Shown: positions 1 through 11,572 of the stretch, piece after piece | Position numbering within the stretch: position 1 is the first letter of the stretch | How the letters are laid out: the number at the start of each line of letters is the position of its first letter | Source: Mytilus edulis | Lineage: Eukaryota; Mollusca; Bivalvia; Mytilida; Mytilidae | Direction of reading: 5' to 3' | Length of the DNA: 64,000 nucleotides | Assembly: GCF_963676685.1 (NCBI RefSeq) | Contig: NC_092346.1 | Location: 95,407,917-95,471,916 of the forward strand | Program-made: the position numbers and the translations under genes | Notes under the pieces: generated by a model | Databases searched by the model: none | Told to the model about the DNA's origin: nothing | What the model saw: only the letters and a program-made list of their open reading frames with translations

Positions 1-1189
1 TATCCTGTTGAAGTATCTACGTTATAACCATTTTAATGGTTTAAAAGGTTGTTTTAAACAAGGCGAAATTTGAAAGTTTCACCACAACGTCCGATTTTTG
101 GAGGGCGTTGTATATCATTGAGGTGACCGTAAAAGAAACGGATTTTTCAACAAAAAGTCAATAGTGTTCACTGGTTGAAATTTCTTTGGTATGAATATCT
201 GACAAGTAACATTGTCTTCGTTAGAAAAATGAATTGCACATATATAATATCGCCATGCTATAAGCATTAACACTTATACTTTCCAAGATTTTGCCTAGTC
301 AATATCAATAATGTGGTCATTTTTATAAATTTCCCGTTTACAAAAGTTTGATTTTTTTGAAAAACTAAGGATTTTCTTATCCCAGGCATAGATTATCTTA
401 GCCGTATTTGGCACAACCTTTTGGAATTTTGGATCCTCAAATACTCTTCAACTTTGTATTAATTTGGCTTTATACATATTTTGATATGAGCGTCACTGAT
501 GAGTCTTATGTAGACGAAACGCGCGTGTGGCGTACTAAATTATAATCCTGGTACCTTTGATAACTAATTACCCTATAAAATTCATCATAAATACCAGATT
601 GAAAATTTCGCACGCTAGATGCGCGTTTTGTCTACAAAAATAACACAATCCGAGAAAAAATCAAAACGGAAAGTTCCTAATCAAATAACAAAAGCAAAAG
701 CCCCAAAACATCAAACGAATGAAAAGCAAATGACTCACCAGTGAACTAAGAATCAAAAAAGTCAAAATAGAAAAAGTTGAAGAGTTTCGACGGCCTAAAA
801 TTCAGAAGATATTTGCCAAGTATAGCTACGGTAGTCTATTTAAAACGCGACTTTTGGTCAAGGGTGATAAATACAATGAAGACCGCTTACTCTTTTTTAT
901 ATATACATAAACGAAGATTTACATAGTGCTATTCGATTTACACATTAATGTACATAAAAGTGCAGTTTATTTATATCTTTAAATTCATTTTGACATTTCT
1001 ATAAGTAAATTACCACTGAAGCAGTCATCTGTTAAATGCGATGAGTGTAAAAGTATTACTAAATCACCTTAATTTTATTTGAATGTTTCTTTAGCAACAG
1101 AGATTAATAAAGTTTACTTGATTTGCGTTATACGGATGTACCAATAGCTACAGGATATATTATTTATTTAACCTTTTGTGAGCTAAGAT
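1..1189. other. 5' flank of ninjurin gene A, repeat-bearing, no gene seen
   Basis: No convincing coding exon is visible. The stretch holds one copy of the GACGAAACGCGCGT core repeat (about 482-560, plus orientation) and a diverged relative near 600-640. The remainder is AT-rich DNA that presumably includes the promoter and 5' UTR of the first ninjurin gene. An in-frame TAA at 1184-1186 sits two codons before the chosen ATG at 1190. Confidence 0.6.
482..560 (+). repeat. GACGAAACGCGCGT core repeat, copy 1
   Basis: The sequence runs from a GAGCGTCACTGATGAG motif through GTAGACGAAACGCGCGT to ATAATCCTGGTACC. The same string appears in reverse at 1449-1530, 24318-24400 and 24627-24692, and diverged versions occur near 600-640, 22685-22745 and 29405-29475. 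It is a dispersed short element of SINE/MITE type that I recognise as abundant in bivalves. No ends or target duplications could be fixed. Confidence 0.75.
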
Positions 1190-4100
1190 ATGCCAGTTGG
1201 ACATACGGACAGTGTTGATGGAACAACAACAACAAAAGTCAAAGATAAGAAAACAAAACAATCGGTAACATTTTTTTAATTTTACGTGTTAATTTTAGCA
1301 TGTTTTAGTATTTAGGAATATATCTAAAAAGTTTCATTGTTTTACAAGTTTAACACGACGTGCTTGTTGTTTATCTGGCCAAGAACTAATAGCAATGTAT
1401 TTTTGCAAAAATATTTTCTGGTATTCCTATAAAATATCTCAGTTGATAGTTATCAAAGGTACCAGGATTATAATTAAGTACGCCAGACGCGCGTTTCGTC
1501 TACATAAAACGCATCAGTGACGCTCTTACCAACAAAGTTATAAAGCCAAACAAGTATAACATTGAAGAGCATTGAGGACCAAAAATTCCAAAAAGTTGAA
1601 CGTTAGAGCTTTTTCGATTGAGGGCTGATGTGTCATGTTATAGAACAGCACTACAGATTTGATACGTAATTAGGTCTTTCCACCTTTCCGTGGAAAGACC
1701 TATTGGATTTCTTCTGATTATTAGGTCTTTCCACCTTTCCGTGGAAAGACCTATTGAATTTGTTCTGATTATTATTTTTTTTTTTTTTTTTTTTTTTCTT
1801 CCCCCTAATTTTTTTCTTGCGTAGTATTGTTGTTTCATAAGATGTCGCTTAGATATTTGGAATATGATTTCGTATAGTTTATACGCTTTAAAAATTTACA
1901 ACGACATAACAAAATACTTTACGTTGTAAGAGTTATCTCCCCAAACACTGTTTTTCTTGTGGCCACTACTCCTTCGCAGCCGTAAAAGATTACGACAAAT
2001 TTATTTTACCAAATTGCTCGTTACATCTTCAGGATTAGGCAATTCATTTGGACCGAAGCTTTCCAGAGACTCCATATGAGAGTTATTTCCCCTTATATAA
2101 ATGATATAAGTAATATGCATTTCTAACTGGTAAACCATAAGTGATAGAGACCTAGGGTCTTCAGATTTGAGGTCCTTGGTCCAAAAAAATGAAAATGAGG
2201 TCAAGGTCAAAGGTCAAAGTCATGTCCTAAATTTTGATTTTTGCTTATTTTCACTAATTTTCTAATACCGTATGACATATCGACAAATAATTTTTCATAA
2301 ATTGTTAGTTGCGACATGTCCTAACTTGTATATTTTGGTTGAAAAGGTGCACAGAAAATAAATGGGAGTTTTTGCCCATCTTACATTTAGAATTACGCGT
2401 AAAGTGATATTACTCTTTAACCAAACATATTAAAGACCTAGGGTCTTTTGAATTAAGGTCCTTGGTTTGTGACCTTGAAATTGAGGTCAAGGTCATAGGT
2501 TAATAGGACGTTCTAGATTTTGAACTTTGCTTTAAATTGATGTTAATACATCATAAAGCCATAGGAACTAACATTTTAAACTGATTTTCATATTTCAATA
2601 TCAAAATACATCTTTACTAGTGGAAAGACCTTCAATTGTTCTCTGAACAATTGGTTTTTAATTATTATTATTATTTTTTTTTTTATTCTTCCGCCTAATT
2701 CTTTTCTTGCGTAGTATTGATGTTTCAAAAGATGTCGCTTAGATATTTGGAATATGATATCGTAAAGCGTATGCACTTTTAAAACTAACCATTGCGTAAC
2801 CAAATACTTTACGTTGTAAGAGTTATCTCCCCAAACACTGTTTTTCTTGTGGCCACTACTCCTTCGCAACCATAAAAGATTACGACAAATTTATTTTACC
2901 AAATTGCTCGTTACATGCTCAGGATGTTCTGTTTTATTTTGACCGAAGCCGTATAGAGACTCCATATGAGAGTTAGTTCCCCTTTTGTATTTGAAATTTT
3001 GAAATGTATTTTAAACTGGAAAACCATAAGTGATAGAGACCTAGGGTCTTTTGTTTTGAGATCATTGGTCCAAAAAAATGAAAATTAGGTAAAGGTCAAA
3101 GGTCAAGGTCATATTCTAAATTTTGATTTTGGCCTATTTTCACTAATTTTCATTAACCTTATAAGATACCGACAAATTATTTTTACTATATTGTTAGTTG
3201 CGACATGTCGTTACTTATATATTTTGGTTAAAAGGGTGTGTAGACATAAAATGGGAGTTTTTGCCCCTCCTATATTAAGAATTAAACGTAAAGTGATATA
3301 ACTCATTAACTATCTATAATACTAAAATTACGAGGTCCAATTTGTCAGCCGTCATCACGTAAAAACGACGAATCAAAGAATTCAACTTTATATACAACTA
3401 ATATAGTACAAAGGTGTAGATTAAAAATTACACCACTCCAGGCTCTTTTGTTTTCCACGTAATTAATATTACCAATAATTAGGAAGTTCCGGGTCGAGTC
3501 CGATACCGATACCAATAGTATAATCACCTGTTACCTATTACCTTATCTGTACGTTCCGCATCTGACAGGCGCACCACCAAACGGTGTATTCAGGATTAAT
3601 ATGCTATATACACGGGTCATAATCACAGGGTTGACACTACTAAACTGTCAAATTGTTACCTATAGTAGTATTTTAATCCGTAAGACTTTCTAAGATTACA
3701 ATACGAATACTAAAAATTTCAATTTTTAGCGGGCATGACGTAAAACAGCGAATCAAATAATTCAACGTTATTTATAACTAATATAGGACAATGCTGTTGA
3801 TAAAAAAATACTCCATTCCAGGACCTTTTGTTTTCCAAATAATTAATATTACAAATAATTGTTAAGTTCCAGTTCGACGGGTTCAAACAAAAAGATTTGA
3901 AAGCAGAGAAAATTGTGTATCTTATAATCGGCATGACTTTATCAGATGACAGTACTAATACTAAGAGAAGGCTTGCGCATAGTTATATACTTTAATTCAG
4001 TCACGGACCCGCGATATCACGGGTGTGTTCTAGTACATATTACAGACCTAGGGTCTTTTTATTTGGGGTCCCTGGTTTATGACCTTGAAATAGAGGTCAA

Positions 4101-5540
4101 GGTCATCAGTAAATTTGACGTTCTAGATTTTGACCTTTGCTCAAAATTCATATGTATACATCATTAAGCCATAGGAACTGACATTTTCAACTGAATTTTA
4201 ATATTTTCATATCAAAATAGATCCTTATTGGTGGAAAGACCATCAATTGTTCTCTGAACAATTGGTTTTTAATTTTCTTTGTATTCCGAAAAGAATTGCA
4301 TAATACAATTTAACAACATAAATATAATCTATCAAATATACAAAATAATAGCATAGAGTAATAGATAACACTAGAATGGGTTGTATGCTCTTTAAAAAGC
4401 AACCAAACCAGAAGGAATTAGATTTTATATGAAGATATTCGAAAAAGTTCTGATATAAGACAAATGAAACAATGCTAGCATCTTCATCAGCTTTTTAATC
4501 AAATTAGTTTGTCAACACTTCCTAACGTGTGACATATTAGCAATCGACTGACCTTGACTACTTTATGATTAGTCGATGAGAATCATACAATTATAAAACA
4601 TAAGATATAAACACCTTTGAACAATTATATTTAACATTATCAGAAATATTTGTTATCTATTATTTCTCTCCAGCAACAACAGTACACATGGCATTTGAGA
4701 GCACAATGATTATAAAACCCCAAAAAAATTATAAGATCATGTAGACGACTTTTAAAAAAATAAGGAGAAACAAATAATTGCTTTTTGATATCTTTGCATA
4801 ATCTGATCAAACGGGTGAGAATATATTCTAGTTTATCTGGAAGGTTTTAGATTCTTCATAAAAACACATCACTGGAAGAGTTGACCTGTTCACAATAACT
4901 TCGAACGCCTCATTTAATATAGTAAAAATTGTCAAAATCATTGTAGGGAAAATTTAGTAGTGCATCTTATAGACCACGCTTTTTAACGTTTGTGATGTGG
5001 TTTTTGTATAGTTTTGGCAAAGGTGCAGGTTTTCCTCACTTTGAAAAGTATCAAAAAAGTTAAAAACAAAAAAAATGAACTATATATAGATATCACAATA
5101 GTTTTTTAATTATATATAGTTTCTTTAAACCTGTAAACCTGTTTCACTAGACATATATTTTGTTTTTCTTTTAGGATAAGAAATACTACGATGTAAAGAA
5201 AACTGTAGCTGAATGCTTGCTAGACTTGGCCATCCTGATAGTTAACATATTCATGTTGAAAGCCGTGGTCGATACCGGACCTAAAAATGAATATTTCGAA
5301 ACACTAGTTGTTCTTATTTCAGTTTCAGTTTTCTGTCAGATTTGTGTTGGATTGCTTCTGTTAGTCATTGGAATTGGAGAAAGTAGAGATAGCGGTAATA
5401 AAGTATGGCTACATCGATTCAATACTGTCAATGTTGCGTTTATTATGCTGATTGCCATTTTGAATATTGTCATCGGTACTATAGGAATTGAACTCAATTC
5501 TGGTGATGATTCGAAATACAATCGGACTTTAGGCAATTAA
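1190..5540 (+). CDS. Ninj: Ninjurin family protein A (two coding exons)
   Basis: Model: join 1190-1264 and 5175-5540, 146 aa. Ninjurins are small plasma-membrane proteins; vertebrate NINJ1 oligomerises to rupture the membrane in lytic cell death and also acts in adhesion. Exon 1 starts at ATG 1190 (in-frame TAA just upstream), encodes 25 residues and ends in GTAACA. Exon 2 follows a pyrimidine-rich TTTTAG acceptor, phase 0. Exon 2 carries the whole ninjurin core: a lysine pair (VKKTVAE), LLDLAILIVN, the family signature LKAVVDTGP, then two hydrophobic membrane segments (VVLISVSV...LLLLVIGIG and VAFIMLIAILNIVIGTIG). The tail is short and polar. The lysine pair and the Asp of LLDLA line up with residues of the NINJ1 amphipathic helix. 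The intron of 3910 bp is full of repeats. AATAAA signals lie at 5622 and 5635. A paralogue follows at 9586. Confidence 0.92.
1449..1600 (-). repeat. GACGAAACGCGCGT core repeat, copy 2 (intron of ninjurin A)
   Basis: Reverse-oriented copy of the element at 482-560, reading GTACCAGGATTATAAT through ACGCGCGTTTCGTC to CATCAGTGACGCTC, followed by the usual flank containing AGCATTGAGGACC. It lies entirely within the first ninjurin intron. Confidence 0.75.
1661..4275 (+). repeat. Tandem pair of ~0.9-kb repeat units in the ninjurin A intron
   Basis: A block beginning with a T-rich run, a TTCTTGCGTAGTATTG motif and GATGTCGCTTAGATATTTGG occurs at about 1770-2660. It recurs at about 2680-4275, and the second copy is split by the Helitron-like element at 3313-4033. 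Both copies share the ACCTAGGGTCTT/AAGGTCAAAGGTC motifs and end in CAATTGTTCTCTGAACAATT. Upstream, a palindromic GGTCTTTCCACC...GGAAAGACC motif is itself duplicated (about 1672-1755). A diverged relative in opposite orientation lies at 40490-40960. A 26-bp T tract is at about 1773-1798. No coding capacity is seen. Confidence 0.75.
3313..4033 (+). mobile_element. Helitron-like non-autonomous element, copy 1
   Basis: 721 bp. It starts TCTATAATACTAAAATTACG and ends CTAG. A 16-nt near-palindrome (CCCGCGATATCACGGG, 4008-4023) lies six bases before CTAG. The base before TC is A and the base after CTAG is T, the Helitron insertion context. A near-identical 746-bp copy lies at 49644-50389 with the same ends and same A/T flanks. 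The sequence left and right of the element rejoins to match the sister repeat at about 2410-2440, giving an empty site. Internally it has two related halves (about 3334-3500 and 3722-3890). No Rep/helicase gene is present, so it would be non-autonomous. Confidence 0.8.
4276..5174. other. Remainder of ninjurin A intron
   Basis: AT-rich intronic sequence. No exon, RNA gene or clear repeat was recognised; it ends in a pyrimidine tract and the TTTTAG acceptor used by ninjurin A exon 2. Confidence 0.55.
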
Positions 5541-5621
5541 TATTCTATAGTGAAATACCTGCTTGAACTTCCAAAAACATTTTGCTGTATTTTATCATAT
5601 GTAGAAGTCATAAAAACTATG

Positions 5622-5640
5622 AATAAACTTTTGAAATAAA
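5622..5640 (+). promoter_or_regulatory. Poly(A) signals of ninjurin A
   Basis: Two AATAAA hexamers (5622-5627 and 5635-5640) lie 82-95 nt past the TAA stop of ninjurin A. Which one is used cannot be told. Confidence 0.6.
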
Positions 5641-6780
5641 CCAATGTTTCAGTTTAAAATATTTTTAAACGAAAAAGTGTCTGCTGTTTCTAAAAGCAGT
5701 GATGACATTTATTAATTTTATACTGAGACCGTTGACCTCTTATATTGATTGCCAATCAGACACAAATCCACCAGAGTTTAAATGAAGTAAATGTTAGCAA
5801 TTACAGGCAACCGTTTGGCCTTCAACGATGAAAAATCTCATACCGTGTATTCGTTTATAAAAGGTATTACAAATGTAGATGTAGAACAATTCAAACTAGA
5901 AAACTAATTGCCTATCATATAACAAAACAATATACCAAAAAGACACATGACAGACAAGAACCAAACACAGCCACTGAATAACAGTTTTTTGACTTCTTTG
6001 CAATTGTTCCCTAACCTGGGGCAGTAGTATAACATTACAACTTAAGACCAAACTGTAAAATACAATCCTTTAGCTCAAAGGATCGGTACGAAAAAGAAGT
6101 AAAACAAAAATACTGAACTCCAAAGAATATTTAAAGGGAGAGGTCAATAACAAGTGACAGAATCTTACGTTACCAGCCATTCATGTTTCTGCCTTTGCAC
6201 ATTCGGAGGGTTCTTCCTGTTTTATTGCCAGCTAAACCCCCACTTGTATGACATTTTATAATACCGTTATATTATAAACAGGTATAACATGTTAATGTGA
6301 CTATAATTGGGACCAAGCAGCCAAACTTTTGTAAACATGTATCACAGACATGCAACACAGCGGTGTAAATATTTTAAAAAAAAACATTCCAATAAATATA
6401 ACAAAGACATAGACTGTCATTTAACAATCTCTAGCTGTGTGACGATAACAAGAAAACATAGCTAGAAATATGTGTACTATATAACACACCAACGTCTTAC
6501 TTTAAAAAAACGATAATATGACCATGAATACAGATCACGAGGGCAAAAATAAATTTAAAACAGTAACAGTACAAACGATCTAAATGATAAATTCTACCAA
6601 TGTAAAACAAAGTTATGATTCTGAACATTTTAAGTTAACCTGTAAGTTAAAAATTGTTATATTCATTTCATATATAAACTGAAAACTTTTCGTATACAAT
6701 CATGTTTATACGTTCTGTTAGGAGCTACAATTAATGATTAAAATCAGCAAAGACCAATCGAAACAACATCAGCTACAAAG
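5641..6780. repeat. Intergenic DNA with a degenerate bivalve-type repeat
   Basis: About 5740-6240 contains a degenerate dispersed repeat (GATTGCCAATCAGACAC... CGTTTGGCCTTCAACGATG ... CAATTCAAACTAGAAAACTAA). Other degenerate pieces of the family appear near 8391-8520, 10775-10880, 21800-21880, 31920-32010 and 33190-33330. The remaining sequence is AT-rich with no supported gene. Confidence 0.5.
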
Positions 6781-8895
6781 ATTTAATAACTCTTTACTAT
6801 ATATTGGCTCTAAAAAAAGACGACTTAAGTTTATATGTTAAAGAGATTTATCCTGCTGATGTGACTTTAAATCAAGCTAGTACTAACAATACACATTACC
6901 TATTACTGGATCTTGATTTCTATAGCTTTAACGGGAAGCTTAATACCAAAATTTATGACGGATTTGTCACCATCTTATGGTGTTTATATATCTTAATTTG
7001 TTCGATTTGCTTGTATCAACGTATTTGACATTTGGTTTGATGTTAACGAAATAAATTTCTGTATAACTCAACAAATATTACACCAAGGTTTTCAAAATCA
7101 CGAATGACTCGAAATTTTATCCTCGATAAAATGACATCATTTGTAAATATAAAGCAATGTTCAGACATCTGGAAAGTTCATGTATTTCACCTCCAATCTT
7201 TTATGGTAAACTTCTATTCAAAGCAAACATATGTCGCGGCGTTTTCCTCAAAAACTCACCAAACCTTAGACTTATTTAGAAGGAATATAGTTACAATACT
7301 GTTGTCAGGTCATTATGGAAGTCATATTTTGGAATGAATATTGATTCCCTCATAGGGTCTTTGTATTGTATATTGAAAATATATTTAGTGGTTTCTTGTG
7401 TTTCAAATGTACGTCAGTCCATAATTTACGTTTTGCCATTTAAATAATTACAACCATATATTTAAACATACGAAAGAATATGCTTTGAAGCGCCTCGTGG
7501 ACTTTGGTCATATATAAGCACGTGCTCCCGCTAAATTTTCATTCCACGAGTATTTTTCAACAAGATTGCACAACCCACCATCTCTCCCTTTAACAAACAA
7601 AATTGCTGCTGTTTTTAGTTTATTTTTCAGATTACATGGTGAACAGGTCCAAATGTTTTGACTGTTCCTACTAGGTTGTCTTGTATCATCAAAAGTGTCA
7701 GACGTTTCAATATTCATCGGCAGATCCAATGAAACCTGAATATTCAAGGAATTTGCAGGAATAATAAAAATAAAAAGAGTGTCTATCGTCATGGCATTCC
7801 GTTCAATATGGAAAGTGCGTGGGATGTCATCATCAACATGATTCAACTGGCAGTGATTTATTCAAATATCGTTCATTAAGCTGTTATGGATATGCCAAGC
7901 AGCTAGAAATTGTTATGCATTTACTGTTGGTTTCCCTTCAATGATCAATTGTCATCAAGTTTTAACTTGTTGGCCAGTTTGTTGGTGTTGGTTGTTTGTT
8001 GGTTTATATTGTTGAATATTGTTGAATAAATGCCATGACAAATAATCAACCAAATTTCAATTGTTTGTTTGTTGTTTATATTATTATTGCGAAAGAATGA
8101 AACAAAACAAATCTGCAGTTGTATATTCATTGCGCACATTGAATATGCAATAAACCATTTATTCTGAAACCAGTTGTTGGGATAATACGGGTTATGTTCT
8201 TCTTATATAATTTATGATGGTGTGATACTTAACCACTAATGGAAGGGATTGGACGTGATATTTTCATGTAATGAAGACATCATCTTTCAATCAGTTTAAT
8301 TGGGGTTTTCGGCTGGCATGTCTGTAACTGCTAGTAGTCCCTGGTTAATGTATGTATCATTGTCAATTATTTGTTTATATAAAGGAATATGTGGTATCAT
8401 TGCCAAGAAATAACTCTATACAAGAGACCAAATGACAGAAATTAACAGCTATAGATCACCATACGGCCATCCAAATCACAAATGTTAATCAATTCAAACG
8501 AGAAATCTAATGGATTTATTAATGTACAAAAACAAATATTTTTTCACATATTCTGACATCGGACTTAGTCTTCTTTTAAACTGTACGTACTCCTGTGTGA
8601 GGTAAAAGGGTATTACCCTACATCATTGTTTGCGACTGTCCCAAGTCTAAAGCCTGTGACCTTTGTTAATTATGTATGTTTTTTCTTAATTTTACTTCAG
8701 GTATATGTTTTCGGAGTTTAGTATGACGTCCATTTTCACTAAAATAGTACAAATTATTTTACGAAGTCTGCTGATGCCCGTCTCGGGGTGTGGTATTTCT
8801 CACTGTGTTGAAGACCCTTTGGTGGCCTTCGGTTGTTTTCTAACTTCTAATCGGGTAGTGGTCTTTTTGACACATTCCCCATTTCTATTCTAAAT
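6780..8895 (+). mobile_element. Degenerate retroelement with RT-type ORF remnants, copy 1
   Basis: At 6804-6960 the translation contains LSLYVKEIYPADVTLNQAS and LDLDFYSFNGKLNTKIYD, resembling a polymerase-core segment repeated in bivalve retroelements (from memory). At 7248-7365 a decayed piece corresponds to the better preserved [19 protein letters not shown] segment of the copy at 17858. From about 8158 to 8420 and 8540 to 8895 a long 3' tail matches 18000-18633, ending in TTTTTGACACATTCCCCATT. The parts are in the same order as the second copy, so this is one element broken by deletions and insertions (about 7380-8150 and 8391-8540). Class is uncertain; Penelope- or DIRS-like is possible. 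No intact frame remains. Confidence 0.6.
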
Positions 8896-9585
8896 TTTAT
8901 GCTAGAAAGGAAAATTTAAACAAAATATGATTATAGATAAACTATCATGCCGTGCTAATTGGTATTCGAAATATTCTAAATTAATGAAAGCAATACGGTG
9001 GTTACAGAAGATACCGTTAAATCAAAAGTTACTACTGACTCAAGATATAAAAGGAAATATCGTATAAATTTACATTTTAATCTTTAGCAATTAAAAAAAA
9101 TATATATACCAAGATTCATATTATTTAATAATACTGAATATTAAAAAGTGTATCTCGATTCCCATTAAAGATAGCCGATTTCAATGATAACTGAATATAA
9201 CCTTACATCAAAACGTTCATGTATATTTTGATGTATAAGGTAGGAAAATAAATGTCAATCATTTTTATTGAAAGTGTTAAAATCGATACAAATGTCAACG
9301 GTTTATTCATTCTGTCTGGTATCCTGGTATAAACTATTTGAAATTGTGAATACACGAAATTGATAATGAGTCATATATATTTGATATTTTGGGTTTATTC
9401 ACATCGTTTGCTTACAATTTTTTTTAAATGACTTGGATCGTGATTTTAAGCCGATGTAAATAAATCACAACATATTTAGTAACCAAAACAGACTCTACAC
9501 ACACATGAAATAGATCTTTTACGTTTAAAATGTAACGGGTGAGATTTTCAAGTCTATTTTAACTTTTTTTAACATAGAAAAAAGG
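8896..9585. other. 5' flank of ninjurin gene B
   Basis: AT-rich sequence with no supported gene. It should include the promoter and 5' UTR of the second ninjurin gene; no clear TATA box was singled out. Confidence 0.5.
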
Positions 9586-11555
9586 ATGCAGAAAGGAAAA
9601 TCGAATGAAGTAGTGCCGTCGGATACATCAAAGTCTAAACAGCAAACAATTAAGAAATCGGTGAGTTAACATATTTAAGCACATTCATTGTTTCATATTC
9701 ATACCCTTAACAGCAAATGTGATATGTGGGATACATCGACAGCTTGAAATTTATATTTTTTTTAAATTGAAAAGGCACTTCTAAGAGAATCGCCAACAAC
9801 GTCCGATCAAGCTCCTTTAACGGTTCAAGTTATTTCCTCGGTATCTGTTTGTTGCCTTCATTGTATACTCCTAATTAATTTATGAGCCTTTAACATAGGT
9901 AAATAATTGTCGACTTGTAACAGAGACGAACGATACCAAAGGGACATTCAAACTCATCAGTCAAAAATCAACTGACAACGCCATAAATAAAAACGAAAAA
10001 GACAAACAGGCAAAAAACATTATAACACAACACAGAGACTGAGCAACATAAAAACCAGCAAAAACGAAAGTGGGGGACATCCTCCCCCAAATATGGCACC
10101 GGTGGTGTTGCGGACGTACAAACCCGGTGGTGATAAGTTAATTCAGTAGGTTACATTTGGGCAAAGGGGACGGGATTTTACTTGGAACATATCTGTAGTC
10201 GTCTGTGAAACAGACATTCCGTAACAGTCAACCGACACATGATGGCATAATATTACGGGGGGAATGAATTTCAACTTAAACACTTTGAACTATTGTATGA
10301 AGCCAGCCTAATTTGAATAAAAGAATAATTCGGCACAAGCAGGGGCACAGTTGATTCTCATAGTTTGTTGCAAAATACACGTCACGTCTTTCAAACGTAA
10401 CAAAGATGTTGTCAATCAGTGAGTCAAGAATGCAGATAATGTCAGTCTCAGAGAATTCGTTTGAATATGATTTGGTTTTTTTTCTCATAGTACGATGCAT
10501 CTCTCTCTAAAACAGGACATTTGTATCTACGTAGGTCGTTTTTTGTTAAGAAACACAATGGGATCAATTCTTTCAGTTTGTCTTATAGTTGTGAATGAGG
10601 ACTAGTTGTGTAAAGTGTAGAAAGGTTTAAAACTTTTGCTAGTTGAAAGAGTCTTAGATTGTTTGTACTCTTAAAAGTAAAATAAAAAATATATACTGAA
10701 CTCAGAGAAAAATTTGAGCTTTGAAATTCGTATGTATCCACGCAGATGCTTGCAGATTGTATAATCAACAAAATGATACTTAATATGATTGTCAATGAGA
10801 CAAATTTTCCCAGAAGTTCTAATAAAGTGGACGTAAGCTATACTAGGCAATCGTAAGGCCTTTAACAATGCGACAATTCCGGGTCATATAGTCGACTAGT
10901 TCCGTAGCAGCTGTCTTAAATTGTTTCACGTACTTATTACTTTACGAAAGTTCAATAGGTTCCTTAACTTGGACAATATCCCGGTTTAATAGGTTCCTTA
11001 ACCGGGACATTCGAAATAACATCCCAGATCTGCTAATCATTTGCAAGTAAATAGTTCCTTTTGTCAAATCATCCAATTTGTCTGATAAGGCTTTTGGTGG
11101 TTTTTCATTCTTCACTTTTAAAAGTTAACGTTATGTTCGACTTTCGATTTTTAAACCTTGCTTAAAAACACAATGCATTTTTCTCTATAACTCATTAGCT
11201 CTTTTTAATTTTTCAGGATAAAAGATCCTATGATAAGAAAAAAACATTAGGACAGGGACTATTGGATGTAGCATTGTTAGCTTCAAATGTAGCTATACTA
11301 AAAGCAGTGGTCAAGGCAGGACCGTCATACGAGTATTTTGTTCCTATGATTGTGTTTATTGCTCTGTCGTTATTCGTCATAATTGTGGTCGCTATTCTTT
11401 TACTGATCATCGGAACTACAGAATATATTAACAATATTAGAAAAAAATCATTGGAAAGACTTGTAATTGCAAGCATTATTTTCATTCTGTTTGTATTGAT
11501 ATTTAATACTTTTATCGGTGCCCTCGGTTTAAAGGCGGACGACGAAGACGACTAA
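9586..11555 (+). CDS. Ninj: Ninjurin family protein B (two coding exons)
   Basis: Model: join 9586-9660 and 11217-11555, 137 aa. Exon 1 (ATG 9586, 25 codons, polar and lysine-rich) ends at a strong GTGAGT donor; exon 2 follows TTTTTCAG, phase 0. Exon 2 begins DKRSYDKKKTLGQGLLDVA, then carries the ninjurin signature LKAVVKAGPSYEYFVP and two membrane segments (about IVFIALSLFVIIVVAILLLIIG and IASIIFILFVLIFNTFIGALG), ending in an acidic ADDEDD tail. It is a paralogue of the gene at 1190: exon 1 coding length (75 nt), intron position and intron phase are identical, while the protein has diverged clearly. The intron is 1556 bp against 3910 bp in gene A. AATAAA lies 12 nt past the stop. The acidic C-terminus differs from the polar tail of A. 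Confidence 0.93.
9900..10200. repeat. Dispersed bivalve-type repeat in ninjurin B intron
   Basis: Contains ACCAAAGGGACATTCAAACTC, AAATCAACTGACAACGCC and GGGGGACATCCTCCCCC followed by GTGTTGCGGACGTACAAACC. I recognise this as a dispersed repeat type in bivalves. It has no coding capacity. The short hairpin GGGGGAcatcCTCCCCC is near 10073-10089. Confidence 0.45.
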
Positions 11556-11566
11556 ATATAACGCAC

Positions 11567-11572
11567 AATAAA
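11567..11572 (+). promoter_or_regulatory. Poly(A) signal of ninjurin B
   Basis: AATAAA hexamer beginning 12 nt after the TAA stop codon of ninjurin B; a close but plausible position. Confidence 0.55.

Noticed and set aside
1773-1798. T tract as a transcription terminator
   Set aside because: It belongs to a dispersed repeat in an intron, and no RNA polymerase III gene precedes it.
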